Source: Vandiemenella viatica (Eukaryota > Arthropoda > Insecta > Orthoptera > Morabidae). Taken from it: 64,000 nucleotides of DNA. Position 1 is the stretch's first letter. Each line of letters begins with the position of its first letter. The stretch covers positions 59,029,478 through 59,093,477 of the forward strand of contig CM061918.1 in NCBI GenBank assembly GCA_031002005.1, read 5' to 3'. Of the stretch, positions 11,091 through 22,139 are shown one piece after another. A program made the position numbers and the translations under genes. The notes beneath the pieces were generated by a model. It was not told the origin of the DNA, made no database searches, and worked only from the letters and a program-made list of their open reading frames with translations.

Positions 11091-12590
11091 ACCGTCTCAT
11101 GTAACTAACTACCTTCACGTTACTTTAATTATTGCTTTGAATTATTTCACTGTTCTAGGTACATTATTCACCATTATTTCGCTTCCGAACTCCCTTACTT
11201 ACAAAAGAAAACTTTTATACTTCTCATGCGTTAATCAGTTTTTAGTCTTCGTTCAAGGTAATCTGTTCCTCTATTTTTACACCAAATACCCATCCAGGAT
11301 TCATCGTCAATGTATACCTGTTTACTCAAATCATTTTATTTCATCTGTCTCTTATGTTCTAATGACCCCCAACCCAACTCCTTTAATTATATCAGTTTAT
11401 TGATTACGTTGTTTGGTAATTTCTGCAAACGAACTACCTTCCTTTTAACCTCACCCAACTAGAGTATCTAATATCCATAACGTCCTAGAATACTCAAGTA
11501 AGTACCTTACTAAGTTCTCTCACTTCCTAGATGTATACCCTCATCACCGTCTATGTTACACGTTGATAATGATTCTTATATTTCTCCTCTACCTTAGATA
11601 GTAGGAAAACACAGAATACGCGCAGAAAGTAATTATCCTCAACTATCTGCTAACTGTGGAAGCTTTTCTATCCTAACATCTACTGTGTACTTCTGCTTCA
11701 AGAAACAGTTTTCTTTTACTATGAAAATAGGTTTTATCAGAAATTTCAGTGAAATAATTATGAAAAATAATGGACATTATGAAACTCTACATAAAATAAT
11801 CGTGTCGCTATTTACCCTTACAAAACTTTTATATTTCTGATAATGATGATCGGTAGGATACTATTATTTATAATTACTGTCTTCTTCTTTGATCTACAGC
11901 TTCGATAAGTGATTCACGAAATTCTCCAGCAGTAGTAACTGTCACCTCGCCAAAGATATTACTGTTGCGCCTGCGGCGAGCGACCATGTTTGAGCTTGCG
12001 GGCTAGTGGCGCTTCGAGCGGCACCAGCGCGAAGCTCTCGGACAGAAACCAGTTTCCCGCTCCACGCAATGAGCTACGCATACAGACACACATCTTAACG
12101 GAACACTCACCTGCATCTCGTGCTCGACGATCACCGCTCACATCTGAAACACAGACAGACGCAACCAATCAGAATGTGACGCTCAACATACGTCTACGGA
12201 TAATACATTTAATTAGGTATCAATGCCTTAGAAGCTGTAAATATATAATCATTTCCTGCACATACAGTAATACAATAAACTATACTACGAAACTACACTA
12301 TTCAATTATTTGTTTTGAAATTCAAATTAATTTTAATTGCGATGAAACTTTAATACCCCGATGACAATTATGCAATACCTTGTTTTGAGTTATGCCAATT
12401 TTTGTATAAAAGTATTTCAGTATTTGAGTTATATTTTCAGCAGTTGCCTCTACAATTTGTTGTAGTCCTTACCACCCACAAATGAATATTTTTTACTCCT
12501 GTATGCTTGATATAAAGTATTCGTTGTCATTAAAATATTATTCTTCCTTTCCAAAGACTACTTGCAATTCTTCTACCTAGATCCATCCAG
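11091..12590. other. Mostly unrecognised sequence with a GC-richer island at 11950-12180
   Basis: 11140-11620 is pyrimidine-rich on the plus strand and resembles 16000-16400 in several phrases (for example a shared ttatatcagt stretch followed by a tttc-caaac run), so it is probably more of the same minus-strand LINE. At 11950-12180 a short GC-richer island carries a possible minus-strand 33-nt exon: acceptor gtttcag ending at 12144, donor cag|gtgagt at 12111/12110. Nothing else is recognisable. Confidence 0.35.
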
Positions 12591-13030
12591 GCCTTATCAC
12601 AGATCTATCCCTCATGCAAGATTACTCTGTTCCCCCTATTGTCTTCCATTCAGTGTCTCCAATCAAATCATTTACTGATTGTGTTCTAAGGTAAGGTAAA
12701 CAGATCTAGCTACCGTCATTCTTACTCCCTCCAACTAATCCATCTGACACTCATACTAAAGGTCCCATACTAAGCCAAGACGCTCAAGCAATAGTCTGAA
12801 TAAGGCTCCGTATCCCAAGCTCCCTGGTGCATCTCCTCATCACACTCTCCAGGAGCTGCAAGACTTTGAAATCCGCCTAATGCGTCCTGCCCAATTGGGT
12901 TTATTATCAAATATTATGCCTAGATATTTACAGTTGATGACTCCAACCAGCAATGTTTTCTCCATCTTATAGAAAAGGTTTATTTTTCTATCAGCGTGTC
13001 TAGTGATTGACTCATTTGGCACTAAACATT
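12590..13030 (-). mobile_element. LINE reverse-transcriptase palm/thumb fragment
   Basis: The minus strand at 13022-12843 encodes INLFYKMEKTLLVGVINC, then YLGIIFDNKPNW, the KYLGI.FD..L.W block that follows the YADD motif in non-LTR reverse transcriptases. Downstream, frameshifted sequence resembles the region before the DYGS block. The related fragment at 16450-16560 (KINVLYDHKVENKMF) appears to be another copy of the same family. Confidence 0.55.
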
Positions 13031-14149
13031 AGCACACATTGTGACCTAATTTCCTACCGGTTTTTTTAAATCTCTTTCCTGAGTCACATTGACGTGTAAA
13101 AATATAGTTGAAATGACTTTGTGGTACTTCTCATGTATCGTAGGGCCTATATATTTTTTTAAAATTTCTTTTAGTTTCAAGCACTGATTGACTCATTGAT
13201 GGCTCAGAAAAAAATATCCTGAGCTCTGTCTATAAGTCAGAAAGAGCATAATTACTGGTTACATTTTCTCCGTGGTTGTAAATGGCTGCAAAAACGGGAT
13301 GCAATTATATCGTTGTGTCGTCGGTTATATATACTGTGCAGAAATGGTCTCAAACAAGGAGATTCTTGCAGTGATGTTACTATTCATGATCCGGCAGTAC
13401 ACCCATGAAAACTTCACTGCAATCATCCGCCGGGAGAGTCTCCGACCTTACAAGAAAATTTTTAATAGCATTCAGTATTAAAGAAAAAGGAACTAAAACA
13501 AGAAGGTACAGTACCTGAGACATATTACGAGTTGCAAAAGATACGAGCTGTTACTCCTTATCATCGAAAGGAAACGAACTGTTGGGAGACCAAAAAACTA
13601 AAGACAGAGAGACCTCCCCCAAATGGTCCAACAGCACAGTAGTAGATATTTCACGTCCTGTTGCTTCAAAAACAAGGATCTTAGGAATAAGCATAAAAGG
13701 TACTGTTTCTGACTCAATATGGCGATGATTCGTCAAGGTAGTTATGAGCGTTGCTGTCGTTATCAGTTACCTCCACGGACTAAATGAAGGCGTGTGCCGC
13801 CTTATGAGAAGTTCCTCGCGACAAACACAATGCACGGCGCAGAGCGTGGGATGCAGAGCTTCTCTTTGTCTCAGACATTTGCACACAACGGGATGACAAG
13901 TTTAGAGATGTCGCGGCTGTCGACAGCTGTGAACACTCAAGGCAAACATCTGAGTGGGCATCAGCGGAGACGACTCAAGGATGGGATTAGTTCACCTCTT
14001 CGTCATTAACCACTAAACTGTGTAGGAAACGGCATAATTCCCTGTAAGATTCGTCAGTCACAAATTGTACATCTACGTTCAAAGAATTTGGTGTGACAAT
14101 ACTTGTATATGGAATAGTAAAAATACACTTTATTCATGGATCAGCTATT
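13031..14149. other. Unrecognised sequence
   Basis: Three short reading frames (13272-13481, 13551-13736 minus, 13794-14009) show no recognisable motif and no splice framework. I see no repeat structure or terminal inverted repeats. Confidence 0.4.
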
Positions 14150-14540
14150 TATCGTCATTATGGTCATCATTCTCCAGCTCCAGTGTTTCGGATGATGGTC
14201 ACGAGCTCTCACCACTTCTTCCTGTTCATGAATAGCTAATGTTCATTATTAGTCTTCCAATCAAGCCCTATGTCTTCCATATCATTCTTGATTTCATCTA
14301 TCCATTTCTATTTGGGCCTTCACACACGTCTTTTTCCTTTAGTGTTCATATTAAAGTAGGTCTTTGCTTTTCCTTCTTCCTCCAACCTTTGAACATGTCC
14401 ATACCACTTCAGGCGAGGCCATCGTGAGGATTTTGCCACACTGATGTTTATACCGGCTTTTGCACGGTTGATTTCATTCCTTAGACATACTTTGTCTTTT
14501 CGTGTCCTCTTAAGCATGGTACGCGCAAGCTTCATTTCAG
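14150..14540 (-). mobile_element. LINE 3' end (family with LKWYGHVQRL motif)
   Basis: The minus strand at 14535-14320 encodes RTRKDKVCLRNEINRAKAG, then SSRWPRLKWYGHVQRLEEEG and TYFNMNTKGKRRV. The plus-strand segment 34135-34495 carries the same order of blocks (KDKVRNEINRSEAGMNTSV, then LRWYGHVQRMVEG, SMNIKGTRRLG). Both end in an ATG-type short repeat after a CTGGAG block. These are the C-terminal ORF2 region and 3' UTR of one LINE family. Confidence 0.7.
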
Positions 14541-15639
14541 AGGCTTAAGTCAGTATGGGGATGTGGTAGGTTTGGAATAGTGTATACTGGCACTTTCTGG
14601 GCACTTTGTTGTCCCACAATGGAGTTTCCTATTTAAATCATTAAAATTGGTCAATAATGAAATAAGTCAGGGAAAGATCAACGACATCCAGAAAATACTC
14701 TTATGATGATCAATTATAGTGAAACATTACCAAAACAGTAACCCTAAGATGTATGTGTGGTATAGTTATACATGTCAAACCAGGAGCGAACACATAAGGA
14801 GAAATGGGACCATAAAAGAAGTGACAGAAAAATATTTAAGAGGCGAGTCTTGCGAGATTTTGTCAGAGGATAAAAATGGAGAAAGGCTATGTAGGAAGAG
14901 CAGTCAAGGAACTGAATATTAAATGAAGAAGAAATCAGGAAAGGCCCAAGGAAGGATGGGGATACTTGATGTGTGAGGAGTTGAACGAAAAGAAAATGGA
15001 AGAAGAGGAAGAAGCTCATCAGAAAGAGAGAAACTATTTGAAAAATGGAACACGAAGAACAAGTAGTACTGAAGATAATAGATACAACATACCTAGTGTT
15101 TTACTTGAGGTAAGTTACCTTCCAGTTGTCCCACCCACTGTAGCCTATCTGTAAACATCACCCAAAATCTTTTGCTCAAAACGTTCGGTGGGCTCTGACG
15201 GCAAATTGATATTGAGGTATAAAAATTTACGAAAGTAACGAAGTGGAAAGTAGTGTAAAAGAAACTCGCAGTGACCTGCTTTGAATGATTAACAGTGCGA
15301 TTTCGACCAGTGAGACATCTAACTGCAAATTCGTTGAGACTCATGGCTCACAGCTCCTGCCCAGAGTGAGTTTCCCATCAACGTGTCTGTGAGATCTTCC
15401 TTCCTAATTACACACGTTACGGGCGAAAGTCTAATTACTGGAGTAGCAACTCGGAATTAAAATCTCGCTGACGACGAAAGCGACTCCTGAGAGAAACAGA
15501 AGAACAAAGTGGTGAAGACGACTCCTGCGGAGTTCCCACAAAGCGGTTCCCGACTCCGAGATTAATTCATCAGGCAGCACTGAAACAACTGGCGCAAGCT
15601 CCGACACGAACACGGAGACCCCATATATCCTCTACCTCA
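14541..15639. other. Unrecognised sequence
   Basis: A-rich plus-strand stretch at 14700-15100 with short Glu/Lys-rich frames, then a GC-richer patch at 15300-15620 holding a 60-residue minus-strand frame with one hydrophobic run. I recognise no family and see no inverted repeat boundaries. Confidence 0.4.
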
Positions 15640-16830
15640 GCTTATCCCTTGACTACTCCAGTAGGATGTATTCCTTCATATTCTCTTTACTTTCCCTCAA
15701 CTTCTAAATCGTGCCTCCCGATCCTGCTCATTCCTAATTTTTGGTCTCTCTTAGTAAGCTTTAATCGGAAACACTTGTCACTCCATTGTTGTCTCTATTG
15801 TTGCCTTTTCGATTTCCGGTCTATATTATTATTAAACTGCTATGGAGCATATGCCCCAGTAAAAATTTCTGTTCATAGTTTCCTTTCAAATTTAATGCTT
15901 TTTTTAAAAAAATTTAATCATAAGTTCTTTAGCACATCAACAGCCATCTGCTTTGCCCCTTAAAAATTTTAATTTTAAATTCTTTTAGTGTTTCCTACAA
16001 CTTTTTCATCGTTTCCCACCGTAATTTATTCTAATCCCAGGACTTCTTTACCTACAAAAAAAATTTTGGTCCCAACATGTGAGCATAGTTGTCTTCCATT
16101 ACGTGTTCTACTACTAATTCTTCTATCAATACGCACGCACAGTTAATCGAAAATATACGTCTTATATATTTCCAGCAATCTCTTCACTCGCCTCCTTTCT
16201 TCCAATAGCTCCCGTCACAGTTTGTTTATTATATCAGTCACTGGTAGTTTCCACAAACACATCTAACTCACCATCTCTGCTCACTCTACTCTCTATGATT
16301 TCCACAATCATAGTTCCATACTACTCAATCATACTCAACCAAGAATTCATCAAACTTTTATATCTTACTTTTCTCGCTTCCCTTACCAGAAGATGCATGA
16401 CTGAAATGTCTCATAGCTTCTTCCCAAAGGGTCTTGCCAAATTGATTTCATTATAAAGTATGCAAAGTCGTTTAAACTTAATGACTTCAACAAACATTTT
16501 GTTCTCCACTTTATGATCATACAAAACATTTATTTTATACAGTAATATACCCAAGAATCTAACTGTTTCTGGCATTCACTGTTGGCCTTCCCAACTAGAC
16601 ATCCTATTTGGGTTCATCTGCAGCTGTTCACAATTCTCTCCCGATTTAATCCAATTGTGCACTGTTAGATTATCCGCAAAGAACTGAACTTCTGAGTGTA
16701 AACCACTAACACAAACATTCCTTAGAGTAATACACAAGGTTGTCCCAAAGCACTACCCTGCGACAATCCTGTTTCCAATTCCATCTCTTTGGATACCGCT
16801 TTTTCTACACTTATTTTTGGTATCTCTTAA
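15640..16830 (-). mobile_element. LINE reverse-transcriptase relic with FADN box
   Basis: Reading the minus strand from 16830: GKAFGTTLCITLRNV, then SGLHSEVQFFADNLTVHNW. This is the Y/FADD active-site box with the second Asp changed to Asn, followed by the LQMNPNRMSSW block and the RFLGILLYKINVLYD region. Further downstream to about 15640 the sequence is pyrimidine-rich and degenerate. The order is right for a LINE RT. It is inactive (stops, altered active site). It shares sequence with 11.1-13.0 kb. Confidence 0.6.
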
Positions 16831-17540
16831 AGAATTCCTCTACTAACCAAGTCACTAACCTGCAGTCTATCGAAACGAAAGAGCCTTGCAGGCAATAGTA
16901 GCTGCGCCGTTCAATTTTCCTAAGTGTCTGATATTCTTACTCCCAAGCGGTGATGGAAAAGATGATATTGGTCTCTATCGATGGTTTTTTTTTATGTCGA
17001 TTATTTGCATTTGTAAATTGTCTCACGTTTAGCGTTACGCTTTAATCACTTTATTCCGCTGTCATTTTGAGATTATAATTCTGCACTTTCAACTAAGAAA
17101 TTGGGAAATTCAACAGTTTCAATTTCATCTATCTCGTATGGTTTGTGGTGGTTGATGGTATACCTGTTCCCTTGGTATTTAATTTCAGAAACGCGTTTTA
17201 TCTATCTGCTTAAACCAGGAAGTGAGTATTTTAGTAACATCTTAACTTTCCGCAATCGGCGTAATATCATGGGTCTATCGAAGCCTGCAGATGTTTTGAC
17301 AGCAATTTTCGTTCAGTATCAGAATCACCAATTTCGCATTCTCAATATCTGCCTTGCTCGTAAACTGAATAAGGTGGATGATAAATCGAACAGCTTTATA
17401 CCTTTTCTGAGCACAAACGATTCTATATAGCGCAAAGATATTCCGAATTGACACCTCTTGGTCTCTGTAGGGCGATTTGTCACAGACATTATAAGTCTCT
17501 CAATTCTCTTGGTTATTGAAAATGTACAACCTATAAATAG
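16831..17540. other. Unrecognised sequence with a 109-codon frame
   Basis: A plus-strand frame at 17101-17430 (109 codons) has no motif I recognise, and the flanks show no splice or promoter framework. It is probably repeat-derived or fortuitous. Confidence 0.35.
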
Positions 17541-17687
17541 TGCAGATTGTTACATCCTGTGTTTTGGAGCTGTGTGCCGAATTAGATAAGTCACATCTGT
17601 TTTTTACTGTCTCGACAGAACCAATGAAGCGTTTCCCACCGCTCCACAGTGGGCCAGAATCGCAAAAAGCTGGCCAAAATATAAAAA

Positions 17688-18130
17688 GTTGTTCAATTTG
17701 TACCAAAGTTAGTATGTAAAGGTTATCGAAGATGCTGATTAAGAATATAATTTCAAAAATTGAAAAAAGAAAATGGCGGATCCAAGATGGCGGACAAATA
17801 TTGCTAAAAGTCGTTTTATTCATATAAAAGTAATTTTTGTGGAATTATCGAGGTTGCTAGAGTTGTTCAATTTGTACCAAAGTTAGTACGTAAAGGTTAT
17901 CGAAGTTGGTAATTAAGAATATGGTATCAAAAAGTGAAAAAAGAAAATGGCGGATCCAATATGGCGGACAAAAATTGATAACAGTCTTTTGATTCATATA
18001 AAAGTAATTTTTTGCGATTTATCGAGATTGATGATGAAGATTACGACTTCAAATATTTAAAAAAACAAAATGGTTGATCCAAGATGGCGGACAAAAATTG
18101 GTAAAATTCTTTATATTTATATAAAAGTCA
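17688..18130. repeat. Degenerate 174-bp tandem repeat with paired ATGGCGG motifs
   Basis: The phrase gttgttcaatttgtaccaaa occurs at 17688 and 17862, and the phrase tccaa(g/t)atggcggac at 17781, 17955 and 18079. This gives two full 174-bp units and a third that has lost about 50 bp. Each of the first two units carries two ATGGCGG boxes about 14 bp apart (aaaatggcgg, then aagatggcgg). In the third unit the first box has mutated to atggttg. AAnATGGCGG is the known core of YY1/Pho binding sites; binding here is inference. Confidence 0.75.
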
Positions 18131-19689
18131 AAATTTAGAGGCTGTTGTAGTTAATGGTTAAAAACATAAACTCAAAAAATGAAAAGCTCGAAAAAAGAAC
18201 CAAATAGAGGATAAAAGATAGTATAAAATATTACAAAAAAGAATTTTATTTCAATTACAGTTATTCAATTAGTAAATTGTTTGTGACTATAATTAAAAGT
18301 TGTCATTTTCTTCTTCTTCTTTATCTTCATATCTTCTTCTTCTGCATATTCAGCTGAATCGTCATCATCTTCAAAGACTGTTTCCTCATCATCTACATCG
18401 GAATCTTCATAATCTTCCGGCACAGGAACTAAGAGGGCAACGGCTTCTGACGACAAACTTCAGTTTGTTTGATGATATGCGCAGAGATGAAATTAATGTG
18501 AAAATCTGTGGTTGCCAACAATATCCTGAACACGTCTTACATACTCTTAAGTCCGGAAAACTTTCAAGAAAAACTTATGCGATATTGCTTTATCAACTTA
18601 TTGGTTGAGTCTTGAGCATCCCCCGACAGTTCATATTATTATTAATTTATTTAATCCTTATTTCTTAACACGTATTTGAAAGGGTTAAAAAGTAACTCCA
18701 CAAAGTGTGTAGAATATTTGTGTTTCAAAAAAATGTACTTTTTCATAATTATTAATGAAAAAATTAACTTAATATTAATAATTTCATTTAAAAAAATAAC
18801 CAAACATTTTGCAAGCGTCGCTTAAATCGTGGTTCATAGCCGGAGTTGGTACTAGTAGGTGGATTTGAAGGTTAATTTACTAAGGTAATAATATATACTT
18901 GCGGTCACAGTGCAAAAGAAAGCGGAATATCGTGGAATTCGTAACTTATCTCTATTTTTTTAAGCACATTTTAAAATTTTCTCGCGCATTTTCCGGTATT
19001 AAGTTAATTTAAAAAAATATGTGTAATTAATGATTTAATAATGACATAAATGTATTTTAATTAGTACATACTTCCTGGAACACCGTCCATATTTAAAATA
19101 ATCCTTTCACTTACACAGAACACAAATATTTATTTTTAACGACAAGTCTATTTGGTAGCCTGGTCGGCTGCATGCACCGCTAGCAATGAAGTGCCGACTT
19201 TGACATGAAATATAAAGGAGGAAATGAACAATTGATCGTCCAAACAATCGGTATTCAGTAGTTCCAACATTACTGTAGCCAACCTGATAGTCGAAAATTC
19301 CCATCCAGAAACTTTTTTTTTTCCTTTTTGGCCACGTTTTCAAGATTCTGGCCCACTGTGCGCTCCTTCGAACTGTTATTCGGCAATCCTCAACTCCAGC
19401 CAGCGTAAACGATTCACTTGACAGCGCAGCCTCAAGCCCAACAATCACACTTAGCTTTTATATGATAATTCTTGGATTTCCTGTCGCTATGTATCTGAAG
19501 TGTCTCTGTATAAAGCAGGACGCACGACCCCAATTTACCGGAGGAGGCACAACTTTAACAGAGGTAGGATGGCCAATTCCTTTCCTCCCGTTGTCTTAAG
19601 ATTTATTTTGCATGTGTGCATAAATTATCCGAAAATTTCGTTGCGTTACACTGATGCACACCAGTGTAAAGTCAGGTGACAGGTTTCTT
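18131..19689. other. AT-rich sequence with an acidic short frame
   Basis: A minus-strand frame at 18456-18265 encodes a 63-residue peptide that is almost entirely Asp/Glu followed by a Lys run. It abuts the tandem repeat and is low-complexity, so I do not call a gene. The remainder is AT-rich with no recognised motif. Confidence 0.4.
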
Positions 19690-19965
19690 CCGGCGCAGGA
19701 TTAACGAAGGTAGGGCTGCACATTCCCAATTCGACCTTTGACATTAGATATAGATGTGTCGGGATCAGTGGCAGGCTCCAGCCACTCTTCATCTTTCCGC
19801 ATAGTTTCCTCCACGGTACTCGTTGGATAGCAGGCTGAGCGGGTACGCGGAGACGTTCTGGACGTTCGGCCTCGATGAAAAATGCTCCGTTTCTTCGGGG
19901 ATCGAATTCTGGTCATCCAGGACGCAGTCAGACGTTCTCCTACCTGAGCGCCCATCAATTAAAAG
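19690..19965 (-). mobile_element. tRNA-derived SINE, family 2 (minus)
   Basis: Read on the minus strand, a tRNA-like head begins near 19958 (gatgggcgctcaggtagg, A-box-like) with the B-box-like ttcgatccccg near 19900. The body follows, with gaggccgaacgtcc and ctcagcctgctatcc. The same body occurs on the minus strand at 40560-40765 (gaagctgaacgtcc, ctcagcctgctgtac). Shared head, shared body and the same order support one SINE family. Confidence 0.6.
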
Positions 19966-20574
19966 TTGGGTTCTTCTTTGAGCTCCACACTTTTCCTAAT
20001 TAAAGGATTTCTTAATGGTATCAAATAACGATTTTACATCAGGTCTGACTCCATCACAAGACTTGAAATGGGTGTCATACAAAAACTTTCTGTAGGGTTT
20101 GCATGTAGGTGGAAGCCTGAAGGTGCCAGATATGTTTAACAGGTGTTTGTGTTCCAAACTAAAACCTGTAAGGAACCGAAATGGCACTGCTTCTCTCGTT
20201 TCTGTACTCTGTCAAGTGGAAGGGGAGGGGGAAAGCTGTGACTGACGGGTTAGGCATTCGGGGATTTGACTCCTTGTATTTGCCCTGCAGTTTTTGAGCC
20301 AATAGGAACAGGACCAGTTTCAGCAGGTTGATATCAACAAATAGAGATCATATGTGTTGCATAGAGACGGCTTGCTGAGCCCGTTTATGGGAGACACGAT
20401 TTGAAGGGACGAGGAAGTTATCATTTGTTCGAGAGTGTCTAATAAGATATGAGTTACTGGAGCTGTGTACAGCGTTTTAGATAAAATCTACAAGCATGGC
20501 TGTGATTTTCTCATCATTATTCACCGATGAATCGAACCTGGACCAAATGCTGAATGCAAGAGCTTGCAGCATTA
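19966..20574. other. Unrecognised sequence
   Basis: Short chance frames only. No protein motif, tRNA-like box or inverted repeat was seen. Confidence 0.4.
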
Positions 20575-21080
20575 GCTGACATTATCGACAAAAGGGACCT
20601 GGACATTCTGAGCATAATATCAAGGAATTGTGTTCCTTGCGATCGACAGAGTATCCTAACAAATACATTACCGTTACACACCCCCACTTGTGAACTGCCC
20701 CCATCGTAGTGAGAAAATTGTGACTGGGAGCATTGTCCTGATGAAACAGCACCTTTATTGACAATTTACCCATTCTTCTTTCCTTGATAGCTCGTAGTTG
20801 CTTCATAAGGTGGATAAATATACATTCGGATTGAAAAGAAGTTTGTGGAAGAAGCTTACAGAAAGAAGAGACAGGCTGGTAGGTCATATTCTGAGACATG
20901 CTGCATTGGTTAATTTGTTAGTAGAGGGAACAGTCGAAGGTAAGAACTGTAGAGCAAGACAGAGATTAGAATATATGAAGCAGATAATTCAGGACGTAGG
21001 CTGTAAGGGGTATGTAGAGATTAGCACGAGGTAGGAAGGGACGGAGGATTGTATCAAACCAATCGAAAGACAGATGACAG

Positions 21081-21111
<31 letters not shown>

Positions 21112-21540
21112 ATCGTTATTGCGGAAATGTAAAAATTCTATAACCTTAAAGAAATACCCCAGACCTTCTTTGAAGGTGGGCAACTTGTCTTCTTCCAGTA
21201 CACTGAATGTCGTTTTGATTGTGGTGTAACGTAGTGGAAGTAAGTCCCATCGACAGCTACAAATTGTTTAACAAAACCTACTGGATTAACTTCAAAGAGG
21301 TTCAGATGGTGGAAACATTTCTAATGCCCAAGTACTGTGTCAGAATGCGACCTACTGTCGTTCTTGATATCTCCTGAACCGTTAACGTCCTGTCTATCAG
21401 TACCAGGTGATGCAACCTGTCCACATTCTCCCCTTGATCTACCTGCCCGGGCATCATCTACAATGCTGATTCTCCCAGCCCCAATGCTGCCACCATAGTC
21501 TGGAGAATGTCATGTTGTGACGCCTCTTTCTCACACAAAA
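20575..21540 (-). mobile_element. Mariner transposase relic, interrupted by a LINE at 20805-21104
   Basis: Minus-strand pieces in the correct order: ENVDRLHHLVLIDRTLTVQE (about 21450-21390) and TTVGRILTQYLGIRNVS (helix-turn-helix linker), then FVKQFVAVDGTYFHYVTPQS and KRHSVYW (about 21270-21190; the catalytic DETW is here DGTY), then beyond the LINE insert KLSIKVLFHQDNAPSH (about 20770-20720; second catalytic Asp present). The order matches a mariner transposase. Frameshifts and the altered first motif make it inactive. Confidence 0.7.
20805..21104 (+). mobile_element. 5'-truncated LINE 3' end with poly-A (GHILRH family)
   Basis: The plus strand encodes RRDRLVGHILRHAALVN, then EGKNCRARQRLEYMKQIIQD and VGCKGYVEI, then a short 3' UTR and a 20-odd-nt poly-A at 21080-21102. 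The GHILRH..EGK..R.R.R..Y..QI..D.G block is a well-known LINE ORF2 C-terminus. Further copies lie at 34680-35140 (minus), 38130-38280 and 53600-53790. It is inserted within the mariner relic. I could not pin the 5' junction better than about 20 bp, and no clear target duplication is visible. Confidence 0.7.
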
Positions 21541-22139
21541 TAAAAATGCGTATGAAGATGTTCTAATCTTGAAGAATATTTTATGCAGAACCAATTAATC
21601 AAATGTATTTTCGCAAGGTTGCATGTTTTCGGTTTCCTGGTGAGGCCACGATCAAGAGGAAAGGCACCTTAGATGACTGTGAAGAGATAAGTTTAAGTGT
21701 AACTTGCTGTTTCTGTTGCATTTGAGAACTAAGAAAAAGGAGTGAAATCATGCGCTAATTTTCCAGTACTGACCTTCCAAAAGAAATGACGGGTCCTTCC
21801 AAGACCATTCGCAGCAGTAATCAGCACAGATGGTGTTTTGTGCGCTCACTTTTTACTTGCTGTTGAGAGATAATTTCAGCGGTTATTAAATTATTTGCTG
21901 ATTAAAACCTTTCGTTCCCTCATGATGTAGTAATGAGTGTAAAAATATCTTCAACCGAGGCTGGAACAAACTAACGTCACGTAAAATTGCCGCATCTTAC
22001 CATAACCGAATCCAGACGCATTTTTAACATACTTAGGAGGCGTAATCTCTACATTATTTCATTGGCAGAAGCATTTTGAACATTGAGACCGTTGTCAAAG
22101 CTTCCGACATTGAAATGCACATTTGAAGTATCTTAACTA
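21541..22139. other. Unrecognised sequence
   Basis: About 600 bp between the mariner relic and the Tc1 element with no recognisable motif. Confidence 0.4.

Noticed and set aside
18265..18456. Acidic 63-residue peptide
   Set aside because: Almost pure Asp/Glu followed by a Lys run, next to a tandem repeat. Low complexity, no gene structure.
20582..20899. 105-codon minus-strand frame as a single gene
   Set aside because: It is a chimera of antisense LINE 3' end and mariner transposase sequence across an insertion junction.
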